NCBI GenBank assembly: GCA_028571685.1 | Contig: CM053158.1 | Coordinates: 58,310,001 to 58,374,000 of the forward strand | Reading direction: 5' to 3' | DNA length: 64,000 nucleotides | From: Heterohyrax brucei | Lineage: Eukaryota; Chordata; Mammalia; Hyracoidea; Procaviidae | Part shown: in pieces, positions 34,603 through 44,540 of the stretch | How the letters are laid out: each line of letters opens with the position of its first letter | Position numbering within the stretch: position 1 is the stretch's first letter | Program-made: the position numbers and the translations under genes | The notes under the pieces: generated by a model | Told to the model about the DNA's origin: nothing | Database searches by the model: none | Seen by the model: only the letters and a program-made list of their open reading frames with translations

Positions 34603-34934
34603 CCCTCCAGGAGATGGATTGCCACAGCGGCTGCAACAACGGGCTCGAGCATAGTGATGATTGTGCTGGTGGTGCAGAACTGGACAGCATCTCATTCTGT
34701 CATATGTAGGGTCAGTCTGAGTCAGAACAAGCTCAACAGCACCTAGCAAAAACATGTAGCATGTTACCATTGGAGGAGACCAGGTGGAGGCTATACAGGA
34801 GCTCTCGGTACTGCCTTTGCAACTTCTCATGAATCTATAATTATTCCCAAAGAGTTTTAAAAAGTAATTTGGAATTTACTGGAATGATTTGCTCCACAAT
34901 TTACACCACAAAGTATCACTCAGTAAGCAATTTT

Positions 34935-35065
34935 GCTCAATATATAGCCAAGTGCCGTCGAGTCAGTGTTCCTTCAATTGTCTAAATTAATTAGACTATA
35001 TATTGAGCTTGGCTGGCTCAAGCTCAAGCTCAACATATAGTCTAATTAATTTAGACAATTGAAGG
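34935..35065. mobile_element. Micro-insert fused to a 40-bp hairpin
   Basis: CCAAGTGCCGTCGAGTCAG (34948-34966), the complement of the shared SINE/RTE 3' end, is followed by a 40-bp arm (34971-35010). That arm is the inverted complement of 35026-35065 with one mismatch, across a 15-bp centre. GCTCAATATATAG (34935-34947) and GCTCAACATATAG (35028-35040) behave as a 13-bp target duplication. The inverted arm is a copy of the target sequence to the right of the site. This fits target-primed reverse transcription that switched template onto the target DNA. Confidence 0.7.
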
Positions 35066-35120
35066 GACATTATGTATTTATTGTTGTTAGACAAGACTTG
35101 ATGGCAGTGGTTTTATTCGT

Positions 35121-35463
35121 ATTACCAAGTCAGTGACTTATGTATTTTGACTGTCGCCTCCGGTCCTTGGGACTATAAAACAAGGGGAGCCAGTATGGCT
35201 ATGCTTGCCACCGAAGTCTTCCCAGGGAATAGTGGCTTCTGTGGGAGAGATGAATGTAGACTAGTCAGGTGAGAGGGATAAGGAAGAGAGATCTAGGCAG
35301 AGGGGACAAGATGTGTGAAGGCTCAGAGGTGGGACAGAGCACATGAAACAAAAAGGAACCCAACCAGGATGTAGTAAAAAAGCAGAAGGAAGTAAGCAAG
35401 GAGAAGAAGGTGAGAAGGTATGTCAAGGCCACCTTCCACCCAGCCTTTTGGGTTGGTGACTAC
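35121..35463. other. Unassigned sequence
   Basis: Purine-rich (AGAGGGGACAAGATGTGTGA); no feature recognised. Confidence 0.4.
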
Positions 35464-35668
35464 TGTTGTCAGTTACAATCAAGTGGTTCTGAATCATGGT
35501 GACCCAATGTGTGCAGAGCAGAACTGCTCTACCTAGAACTTTCAAGGCTGTGACCTTTCAGAAACAGATCATCAGACCTATCTTACAAAGCCCCTCTGGG
35601 TGTGTTCAAACCACCAACCTTTCTGCTAATACTCGAGTACTTAACTGTTTTCACCACCCAGGAACTCC
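35464..35668 (-). mobile_element. AfroSINE, long form (antisense)
   Basis: GTTGTCAGTTACAATCAAGT, GCTGTGACCTTTCAGAAACA, ending CACCACCCAGGAACTCC. Confidence 0.85.
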
Positions 35669-35968
35669 ATAGACTGGTGAATACATATCATAACTTTCCT
35701 GGAGCAGCTTCTCTTGCACTGGTATTAATATAGCCTGGTATATCATAAACTCATCCTCTTTCATTCTCAGAAATGTCCTTCTCTGGTTGATCATTTTAAC
35801 AGCTACCCTACATTTGGGCTATAGTGAAGACAGAGCATTATCCTGAGAATGATGGGCAGTGATAGCAGGTCTTGTTTTTTATTTTAGAAAGACTTCTCTG
35901 GATTTAAGAATTAGAGCTAGGCTGAAAGGGAAAATAAGCTGATCAGAAGGTATTTACTACCAAACGCC

Positions 35969-36123
35969 AAAAAACCAAACCCAGTGTCATTGAGTTGACT
36001 CCAGCTCATAGAAACCCTATCCAGTGGAGTAGAACTACTCCATAGAGTTTTCAAGAAGCACTTGGAGGATTCAAACCACCAGCCTTTCAGTTAACAGACA
36101 TAGCACTTAACCCTACCACACAG
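35969..36123 (-). mobile_element. AfroSINE (antisense)
   Basis: AAAACCAAACCCAGTGTCAT, CAGTGGAGTAGAACTACTCC, then CTACCACACAGG. A run of 13 G follows at 36137-36149. Confidence 0.88.
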
Positions 36124-36234
36124 GAGAAAAAAAGACGGGGGGGGGGGGGCACCAGAACTTCAAAATCTAACAGAATGTTTGTGCCAAACTCCAAGTCTAT
36201 TATCCTATGTTGCAGTTAGGATGGTATTTTAGGC

Positions 36235-36760
36235 TGGGTTCTATAGAAAAGGAAAACCAGAAAAGTATACAAATGTATAGAGAGAGAGATTTATATCAAA
36301 CAAACAGCTCACGCAACTGTAGAGGCTGGAATGTCCCAAAGCCATGAATTAGGATAAAGGGTTCTTCCGATTTACCTAGCCTAAGGGGCCAGTGAACCCA
36401 AGAGCACAGCTCAGAAAGCAGGGCTCTTGTTCATAGGTTGTAAATATCAGTGAATGCGAAGATTGACAGCTAAGACCTCAAGGCCTCTCCTGATTCATGT
36501 AGCTACAGGGGCAGACCAGAAAAGAGGGCTCCATTTACAGGCTGGTATAGATCAACACATCCCAAGATCAGCAGACAAGCCAGTAGCTCAAGTCCCAAGA
36601 ACTGAAGGTCAGATGAACAGACTGCAGCCAGAGGATCCAGAGCAAGAAAAATGCCAGAATGTCTGCTCATATTCAGATGCAGGCCACATCACCAAGGACA
36701 CTCCCTTTCAAGTGATTGGCTACTTACAGAAGACCCCATCACTGGAGTGATTATATATAA
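36235..36760 (-). mobile_element. LTR-like repeat, family not assigned (antisense)
   Basis: AGGCTGGGTTCTATAGAAAA, AGAGAGAGATTTATATCAAA, CTGTAGAGGCTGGAATGTCC, GCTCAAGTCCCAAGAACTGA, CAAGTGATTGGCTACTTACA. This order resembles MaLR/ERVL-class LTRs read from the 3' end. No second copy in the window. Frames at 36454-36857 are chance. Confidence 0.5.
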
Positions 36761-37229
36761 ATACTTGCTCTTTTTCAGACATGGAAGTAAAGAGGCTATC
36801 AATCTTCCAGGTAGAGACCATTATTTTGCAGACACAAGTTGGCTCTGCCCATCCTGAGCCTCGTTTTTCCTCTGCAAGACTTCAAGCACCCAGTGTTATC
36901 TTTGGGGTGTGCATATAGATGCTTGAAATTGTCATCATGAACAGAGACTTTCCGAAAGGCTAAAAAAATCAGACTATCTCCAGATGTCTCGAGTACCTTC
37001 CAGTGAACTAAGTCAATGGCTCAAATCCTCCACCTCAAAAAGCACTTCACTCCTTTTATTTCAGAATTTTCTATGGAGCAGTAAGAGTTCTCTAAGAGAT
37101 TTCTTCTTCTCTCCCTTGTCCTCTTAAGGGGCCCTGGTGTCACAAATGTTAAGAGTTCATCTGCTGGCTGAATACCCAACAACACTCAATAACATTTATT
37201 CTCTTACCTCCATCCAGGGGTGGATTGTT
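36761..37229. other. Mostly unassigned; SINE 5' scrap at 37131-37180
   Basis: GGGGCCCTGGTGTCACAAAT at 37131 resembles an AfroSINE 5' end without the rest. Confidence 0.4.
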
Positions 37230-37560
37230 TAACAGGGAAGATAAGAACTGTGCTTACCTTGTTTACCAGATTACCTGTAATGAACAATGTGAAAAATTTC
37301 ACATGTGAAACTAGTCACTACAGATGAGTAAGAAAGCACAAGTAAGCCTATGCTTACATTGCTTACTGGGTCATCTGTCCCTGTCGGGGACTATAAATTT
37401 GCAGAGGCTTTGATTTTGTAGGAAGGTGCTTTGGGGTTGAGAGAGAAACAAATACCAGCCATACCTAGAAACAGAATCTTTGTTGTGGTGAATAATGTGA
37501 AATTGTTCAGCAGAGATTGCCTGGTGAGCAAGGTAAGTACTATGCTTACCTTGCCTATAG
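37230..37560. repeat. Unassigned repeat with GTAAGC/GCTTAC palindromes
   Basis: Three related blocks lie at 37252-37267, 37341-37380 and 37529-37553. The last is a 9-bp perfect inverted repeat CAAGGTAAG/CTTACCTTG with a 7-bp centre. A fourth related block is at 8228-8263. Likely an unrecognised transposon fragment. Confidence 0.45.
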
Positions 37561-38555
37561 AAGAATCTGCCTCTGCACCCATTGCTACCTCATCATCTCT
37601 TTTACTCTGTCAGCTGCATAAGGTGTTATCTATTGATGATTTTTTAACATCCCCCCAAGTTCACCTCTCTGATCTTAGCTGCAAAGCCTGTTCTTAATAA
37701 TGTATTCTAAAGCAATATTGTTACATCAAACATCATTAAAAAGAAACATTACTAATTTTCCCTTTCTAATTTCATTTTAAAATCAAATAGCTTGTACTGT
37801 AAAACTAAAAGGATCTCCTGTCCCTTTAAGTCAGACCATCTCAAACATGGATATGAGTTTACATTGGCATGATTTTGAACAGAATTATTTCCCCGACTTC
37901 ACTGAGGAAAGCTTTCTAGCTATTCGTTAGTGAAGACCGTTTGGATGTAAACTGACATTTCTCAGATGCCCATCTTGGGAATATTAGATGTGAAGCCCAA
38001 ATTTCTGGCAGCTGAAACCTCAGCCCAACTGCCAGGCCCTGGGTAGAGATAAAAGAATGTTTATGCGCAGGCAGATGGGATTACAACAAGAAGCCTTTTC
38101 TCTGCATGGAGGAGCAGAGCATGGGGAAGGGGTCAGGCAGGATGGAGGGGGCTGGGGAAAGCAAAGAGCAACAGCCTCTCACAATGAGAGGATCAACAAA
38201 AAAGGCACTTTTTCAGCTTTTCATTCACAGCGTCCATTTCCCCTGTTTTCCAGACCATTTTGAGTAATTCATTGAGAAGTGCCTTTCTTCTCAAGTCTTT
38301 TATCCCCAGGACTCTGAAACCATTCACATGTCCTTCCTCCAAAGAGGATTCTCCCACACTCAGCACAGATCCCAGCCAGCTCACCAAGCCAGCATTCCCA
38401 TCTGTTGAGCGCTTCCTAGGTTCCGTTGCTTCCTACTCAGCTTTTGAAAGCACTTTAGTGCTGATTTCCCTCCCTGCCCCCTTCTTCTTGCATTCCTCAA
38501 ACCAGGAATATAAAAGTTTGAAAAGATCATCTCAGAAAGTAGGAACCAATAAAGG
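37561..38555. other. Unassigned sequence
   Basis: About 1 kb with no recognised repeat. Overlapping frames on both strands at 38057-38673 have no domain. Confidence 0.45.
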
Positions 38556-38655
38556 ATCTTTCTTTCCTTCTTTCTTTTCTTCCTTCTTTCTCTTTCCTTC
38601 TTTCTTTTTTCTTTCTTTCTCTCTGTCTTTTTTTCTCTTTCCTTTCTTTCTTTTC
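38556..38655. repeat. (TTTC)n/(TTCC)n microsatellite
   Basis: About 100 bp of imperfect CTTT and TTCC units on the + strand. It inflates two overlapping chance frames. Confidence 0.95.
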
Positions 38656-38924
38656 CAACTTGGAGGGGTATAGAGAGGACAAAATGGGGAAACCTTACTA
38701 ATTCACCCCTGATTTGTTTGTTCTTCTTACATCTTCCTATTAATCTAAGAATTGTACACATCTTTATTTTTCTTAATACTCAAAATCAAAAGCAAAGCTG
38801 TCCAACATTTTCCTTCCTATGTCATCGGATGTTCAGAATTTCTGATACCTGAGTTATGGCTTTATTTAGATTTGGGTGTAACTAACAAACTCAGGCTGAG
38901 TAACAACAGAGCAGTACTCAGGTT

Positions 38925-39290
38925 CTGTCCTTGCTCTCAGCTAACTGCCTGCATCCAAATCTCAGCTTTAGGCCTCCAGGCTGGACCACCTTGAGCAAGT
39001 TAGTTACCCCTCATGTATCAGTACTTCCCATCAGTATAACTGAGATAATAACAGTATATGAAAACCCTGGTGGCGTAGAGGCTAAGTGCTAAGGCTGCTG
39101 ACCAAAAGGCCAACAGTTCAAATCCGCCAGGTGCTCCTTGGAAACTCTATGGGGCAGTTCTATCCTGTCCTATAGGGTTGCTATGAGTCAGAATCAATTT
39201 GATCGCAATGGGTTTGGTTTATGGGGCTTAATGGTACATACTTCATAGGGTTGTTACAAGAGTCCTTTAAGGTATATTGCTTGTGTGAGC
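38925..39290 (+). mobile_element. MIR interrupted by an AfroSINE
   Basis: MIR core phrase CACCTTGAGCAAGTTAGTTA and AACTGAGATAATAACAGTAT to the left; CTTCATAGGGTTGTTACAAG to the right of the SINE. Ancient tRNA-derived SINE. Confidence 0.65.
39061..39221 (+). mobile_element. AfroSINE inside MIR
   Basis: Well preserved: AAAACCCTGGTGGCGTAGAG, GCTCCTTGGAAACTCTATGG, CTATAGGGTTGCTATGAGTC, GCAATGGGTTTGGTTT. Confidence 0.93.
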
Positions 39291-39329
39291 TAATAGTGCT
39301 CAAGTAATATGTATAACCACATGTTGTTT

Positions 39330-39700
39330 TGTTAGAAGCCATGGAGTCAGGTGATCTGATATGTAGCAAAACAAAACGCTCACCAGGTCGTACGCCATCT
39401 TTAAGATCATCGGTACATGTGTGCGTCCACTGTTGTGGCTATTGTGTAGCACCATTTGATCTAGTGGACTCACCTTCCAGCACTATGTGAAACAACATTC
39501 TTTTCTGATCCCTAGGGTCTTCACTGTCTAATTTTTGAAAGTAGGGCCCTAGACCTTCTTTTTAGCCTGTCTCAGTCTGGAAGCACCCCTGAAACCTGTC
39601 CCCATGGGTGATTCTGCCGGTACTTTAAATACCAGTGGCATAGCCCCCAGCATCACAGCAACATGCGAGGTACCACGGTAAGAGAGACTGACACCACAAT
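39330..39700 (-). mobile_element. Composite RTE fragment: 3' end joined to 5' region (antisense)
   Basis: 39350-39460 is the complement of the RTE 3' region (AAAACGCTCACCAGGTCGTA). 39470-39700 resembles the complement of the RTE 5' leader (TCTGCCGGTACTTTAAATAC, CATCACAGCAACATGCGAGG). The ORF body is missing, so this may be a non-autonomous internally deleted RTE. The 5' assignment is from memory of the family. Confidence 0.5.
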
Positions 39701-39774
39701 ACAACAAACTGGATCGTGATTATGACTGTATATTTACTGTACATTAATATATCTGTATATATATATTTTTTAAA

Positions 39775-39950
39775 TGAACCCATTGCCATCGAGTCGATTC
39801 TGAGTAGAACTGCCCTGTAGGGTTTCCGAGGCTGTAAATCTTTATGGAAGCCGACTGTCACATTTTTCTCCCATGGAGCAGCTGGTGGGTTCAAAACACT
39901 GATCCTCTGGTTAGCAGCCAAGCACTTAAACACTGTACCTCCAGGGCTTC
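39775..39950 (-). mobile_element. AfroSINE (antisense) with small internal deletion
   Basis: CCCATTGCCATCGAGTCGAT then directly GAGTAGAACTGCCCTGTAGG; GTTAGCAGCCAAGCACTTAA near the end. The usual 'actcatagcgaccctatagg' part is lost. Confidence 0.85.
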
Positions 39951-41530
39951 TTTGAATATATTACTTTATATATTCCCTTCTAGCCAAAGACTGTTATTTT
40001 CCTAATAACAGAAAGCTTGGTAGTGTTGCATCTGAGGCCAGTCCACGTCTTCACTTCAGTGGTAGCCCCCACCTGAGGCCCCTTGGCATGGGTAGGCCCC
40101 AGACAGCATGGCTCATGGGACAGAATTCCAGGGCAATTGGTTTGGGGAATTGCTTGCTTAAATAAATATGAGTCTCTGGATTATTTTTATTTTTACTTTA
40201 AAGAAAATTCCAGAGAGAAAAAACAGGACCTCTTGGCTAGAGGGAAGCTCCTCGTGGCCCTGTGCATACTTCTACGCCTGCACTGAAGAAAGATAGGGTG
40301 GCTGGCAGATCCCAGCTCTGGAGCCCCTGGAGCCCGTCCCCTTCATACAGGGTCCCAAATTAGTTCAAGTTTAGGTGGGCCCCAAGAATCTAATGATCCC
40401 CTGCACCCCAATCCAAACACATATCCTAAGGGAGAATCAATTTTCCAAAGCCCAGTCCATGAGTTTTCCAATGTCCCAGTTTTGTGCTTGTTGTTTTGAC
40501 TTGTAAAAGCTTGTGATGTTTGTTTTAAAGACAATGGGAAAAAATAACATGATGCTATTTTAAAAAGGTGCAAATATTTCAAATATGACCCAAGGCAGTC
40601 AAATGTCCAATATCCCAAACCACAAGCCATCTGAGCATTGGATGGAGAGGCAGGATGCCAGTACTGAGCATCTTACACTGTATCTGCACGTGATGGGACT
40701 GCAAAATACTACCTTCTCCATCACTTTCATTACTGTGTTTTAAAGCCTAAACTCATAAAACTGTTGAAAAAACATTCGCCAAGTGTGATTTAGGCTTTCC
40801 ACCTCTGACATGCGAGATCTTGAAGCTTCTTGATCCCATTACAGTTTGATTTGGTGGAACGGGGCTTGAGAGTGGAAATGAAAACGACAGGTTGTTTCTG
40901 GGCTTCTTCTCTGAGGTGGAAGGCGGAAAAGCACAGGTCAGTATCAAAGCAGCTCCCATCTTTTTTTTAGAGCTTCCCTATGTGCTCAGAGCACAAGGTC
41001 TCTTTCTGTTTCATTTGGGGGGATTCTGTGCCAAGCACAGTGTCTGACACTAAGCAGTCACAAGCAATTTTTGAGTGAATGATCTAGTGATGGAATAGGG
41101 CCGGAATGGCAAACAAAATTGGCATAACAGCTTTCTCTTTACTGTTTCAGTAAGAGCGCTGAGTGGCATCAGCAGGGTTGGTGTCACCTAGTACAGTAAC
41201 TACTCCCATGCTAACTACCACACTATTGTAACCGAAACACCAGGCAGTGTGACAAAATCAGTGACTATGAAAACACCGACAGCAACAAAAACAACAGCAG
41301 GTGCTGTAGTGGTGGAGACAAAAGCACATGGTTCAAAGCATCACTGTAATTGGGTTATAATGACAGCTCTGACTTAGCAGGTTCATAAAGTAAATTTGCC
41401 CAGTGTTTTAGCCTTGTACATAATTGATACATGTAAGCTGGCCTTATGAAAAATGTTTTTTTGTTGTCATAACTAACCACAAGGATATTTTTACAAAAAA
41501 ATAATAAATTTCCACTGAAACACTGCACAC
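39951..41530. other. Unassigned sequence
   Basis: About 1.6 kb, no recognised repeat; frames are short and overlapping on both strands. Confidence 0.45.
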
Positions 41531-41594
41531 AACTTTTATACAGAGTCATTTGCATGTTACCCAACTTTTATACAGAGTCACTTGCATGTTACCC
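41531..41594. repeat. 32-bp tandem duplication
   Basis: Two adjacent 32-bp units (41531-41562, 41563-41594) beginning AACTTTTATACAGAGTCA and differing at one base (T/C). Confidence 0.95.
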
Positions 41595-42256
41595 CCTCTG
41601 ACTGTCACCCGGTGCAGTTTGCAGACCCCAAATCCCCATAGTGACGCCACTGAGTAGACTGTTTCATGTTAACTGTATAGTTTAAAATTTAAGCACAATA
41701 TTTGTGCCTACATAAATAGTTGGAAAAGGTAAAATGTCATAACACTGGGTGTTTGTTATAAAGTTGGAGCTTGCCTTTGGATTATGACAACTTGATTTAA
41801 AACAAGGCATGGGTTGTTCCTTACTCCGCTTACTCTAAATTTGAGTGTCTTGCAACATCAAATCTTTGGGGGAGATATAAACAGATGGTGACAAAGGGTG
41901 GGTGCCTCGTGGCGTCACTGCATTTTGAGCATGGACTTTTCTGGGTGGTTGGAGGTAGGGCAGAGAAAAGCTGGCTTCAGATTCAGCATAGAGCAACTGC
42001 CACGGCAAGCCTACACAACTTACAGTGTTGCAGAGAGGAACCAGCCACTTCTCTCAAAGTTCCAGTGAAAATTTGAACTTGATTAGGGCAAATGTAGGAG
42101 GACAGACAGGAGACTTATTTCCCCCTTTTTAATTAAAAATTCAAGGGTATGTGGGCAGAGTTTTTGACCCTCATCTCAGAACATGAGGATAATTTTCTCC
42201 CTTAGCCTCAGGACTGCTCCTCACCAGCAAGCGCATGTGCACGCACACACATGTGG

Positions 42257-42257
<1 letters not shown>
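41595..42257. other. Unassigned sequence
   Basis: No feature recognised. Confidence 0.4.

Positions 42258-42301
<44 letters not shown>
42258..42301. repeat. (CA)n microsatellite
   Basis: About 22 perfect CA units; the likely polymorphic marker of the window. Confidence 0.97.
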
Positions 42302-42303
<2 letters not shown>

Positions 42304-42559
42304 CAGACCTGTCTAAAACAGCCTCTGATCATAAAGCAACAAGGTTTGGGTATGACACAGGCTGTCCTCAGGTCCAGAGAACTAGGAATTCTAAGCAGGA
42401 TCCCACTGTTTGGGTCATTACATGGGGCCTTGTCTCAGGCCACGTGTGACCATACAAACAGTTATCTGTGTTCATAGCCTATCCCCTGATACGTCTTTAA
42501 GCAAGTTCTATGAACAAAAACAAACAAAAAGTTTAAAAGGAAAAGACTTTCAGGAGAGT

Positions 42560-42745
42560 GAGACCCAGTTCAGGTCCCAATGCACTGCTTGATGCCTATG
42601 TGAGTTCAAGAAAGTTATTTGCTCTTTGGAGGCTCCCTCGATTGCCTCATATGTAAAAATAGAAACAATAAGAGTACTTGCCCGTGGAGCTGCGAGGCCT
42701 GAATGAGGCAATACATTGCATGGCACACAGGAAGCACGCAAGGAA
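42560..42745 (+). mobile_element. MIR
   Basis: GAGTTCAAGAAAGTTATTTG, CATATGTAAAAATAGAAACA, TGAATGAGGCAATACATTGC match the order of the MIR core and 3' part. Confidence 0.6.
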
Positions 42746-42810
42746 ACTTCAAAACAAGTGTGTGAATGGGACACATTAAACCGAAACTTAGGGTCTTCTC
42801 TGGGACCACA

Positions 42811-42845
42811 CTCATGGCGACCGACTCGATGGCACTTGGCTTGGC
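42811..42845 (+). mobile_element. 35-bp micro-insert with perfect 10-bp duplication and 5' inversion
   Basis: Perfect TGGGACCACA on both sides (42801-42810 and 42846-42855). The insert is GACTCGATGGCACTTGGC plus a TTGGC tail in sense, preceded by CTCATGGCGACC. The preceding block is the inverted complement of the upstream part of the same 3' end (GGTCGCCATGAG). This is the arrangement produced by twin priming in longer LINE insertions. Strongest single member of the micro-insert series. Confidence 0.85.
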
Positions 42846-42855
42846 TGGGACCACA

Positions 42856-44227
42856 GTGGTAATCCGCAAAGCAGGGCAACAGAGGAAAGCACTCAGCTTG
42901 TTGCTACCCGGAGGCAGCTTGATTCTGTTTGTCAATGACCAAACCACAGGAAAAAACATGTCAGTGACCTGTCTGGCATCCTCTCCCAGATTACCTTGGG
43001 CCCAATTAACACCTTATTAGGCTGAATATCTGGGGTGTGACTTGATCCTCTGATTATACCACTTGTTTAACTCTGTCCTAGACTTCTCTACCAGGTGGGA
43101 AACAGTAAGTTTCCTCACTGTTTTAGGGGGATAAAGCTGAGGGACTGCCTGGATTCACTAACTGTAATGTCCACAGCATGAGGTTCTTCTGCACCTTTTA
43201 GAAATCTCATGTAGTAAAGCCTGAGAAACTCCAGAAAAATATTTTGAGATTGATAAAATAAAATACATAGCTATAGGAGTGAAAAAATTATTAAACCATA
43301 GTATTTAAATTAAGAATAGTGGTAATAATAATGTATAAGCTTCTTTGGTATCACATTAAATGACAGGACCTAGCATCCAGCCCATCTAATCACCATCATA
43401 ATTTTGAAGACATGATGAGTAAAAGTGCTATTTCAGGACATCCATCACAACTGTAATATGATCTGAAAATACCTGTCATTTCTGCTGGTGAGCATGTAGC
43501 CAGTCCTGCCAGTGAGGGTGTGGTTTGTTGCCTCCAGTCATAACGGAAGGAAATGTTAAATTTCAGTTAGAGGTTATAGAAAATTTAGACAAATATTTTT
43601 CCCATACTGAAGTTCAATGAGGTTAGGAACCCCTGACCTACATGCGTCCCAAACTCCCTGTCTCCCTGCCTGTCTCTGAAGCCCAGCAGTTGGAGCCCCT
43701 GGTTAGCCACTAGGCTAGGCAGGCACTGTATCTAGGGCCCAGGGTAATTTTAATGGCCCACAAAATTTTTTACTTTTAATTTTTTCTAAATTAGAAGAAA
43801 GTGAATCTGATAATAATGAATCTATAATAATGAACCCACTCTAGATTACATAAATGCAGTGTTAAATATAATTTTTAATATTCTACTCTGGAGGAACAGC
43901 CCACTAAGGCAAAAACATCTGCTTACAAAATTCATAGCGTGGTCTTGCCTGGAACCAAGGGTGTTTCCTTGGGAAATTGAACATCTGGGTGCAAACAGAC
44001 AATGTTGGGGAGATGAGGCATGTCCTTGGTTTGGGAGTCCCCTTGTTCACTTGGAAAACATCCTGCTGTGACTCTATTCTTTCTCCGCCGGATCTGAATC
44101 TCTAATACAGGTTCATTTTTTTTTTCCCACTTACAAGCAGCAAGGTCAGCTCTTCCACATTTGGACGTATTTTTTCCCTCCCCGGTTTAGTACTACAAGT
44201 TCCAGGTCACACACAGGGAGCCCGGTA
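42856..44227. other. Unassigned sequence
   Basis: About 1.4 kb with no recognised element; short frames only. Confidence 0.45.
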
Positions 44228-44398
44228 CCCAAACCAAAATCAAACACAGTGCCATCAAGTTGATTCTGTCTCACAATGAACCTATAAGGTCAGAGTAAAA
44301 GTGCCCCACAGAGTTCCCAAAGAGCTCCTAGCAGATTCAAACTGCCAACCTTTTGGTTAGCAGATATACCACTTAACCACTGTGCCAGCAGGATTTCT
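44228..44398 (-). mobile_element. AfroSINE (antisense)
   Basis: CACAGTGCCATCAAGTTGAT, ATAAGGTCAGAGTAAAAGTG, CACTTAACCACTGTGCCAGC. Confidence 0.9.
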
Positions 44399-44540
44399 GG
44401 AAATCCCTTAGTCCCTCTGAAACCAGAAAAATTTGTCACTGTACTACCAAGATATCTGTACTTCAAGATCCAGGAGGCTGCCATGGTGTCCGCAGCATTG
44501 TGTCTTGCAGGTTCTCTTCCCAGGCCCAGCTTTTTAAAAA

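Larger units (their letters stand above)
33434..34748 (+). mobile_element. RTE (BovB-like) 3' part inserted in L1M
   Basis: Landmarks: TTTTATTTGGATCCACAATC, AAGACCTCTTTACAAAAAGC, TTGTAGTGTTGGCAAGAATA, ACATACTTTGGACATGTTAT and the end GTCAGTCTGAGTCAGAACAA. Diverged flanks ATGCAAGCTGTTA and ATGTAGCATGTTA are probably the target duplication. It was later hit by a SINE (33621) and an LTR (34095). Frame broken. Confidence 0.85.
32905..34872 (+). mobile_element. L1M 3' UTR hosting a nested stack
   Basis: Old L1M 3' UTR in three pieces: 32905-33183 (AAAGGGGTGGCACAGGAATC, CAGTAGCAGTTACACAAACA), 33333-33433 (GATGAAATCCAAATAAGTCT, CTGGTTTTGAAATTATAGTT) and 34749-34872 (GCATGTTACCATTGGAGGAG, CTCATGAATCTATAATTATT). 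Together they restore one continuous 3' UTR when the SINE at 33184 and the RTE at 33434 are removed. Confidence 0.75.

Noticed and set aside
34222-34654. Overlapping 106- and 141-codon frames on both strands
   Set aside because: Both lie in the solo LTR and its RTE flank and cross the LTR boundary; no domain.
38260-38761. 137- and 126-codon frames
   Set aside because: Length is due to the (TTTC)n microsatellite, which is open in several frames.
42183-42477. His/Thr-rich frames
   Set aside because: Translation of the (CA)n microsatellite.
42550-42959. Two overlapping minus frames of 109 and 114 codons
   Set aside because: They span a MIR and the micro-insert in different phases, so they cannot reflect one ancestral protein.
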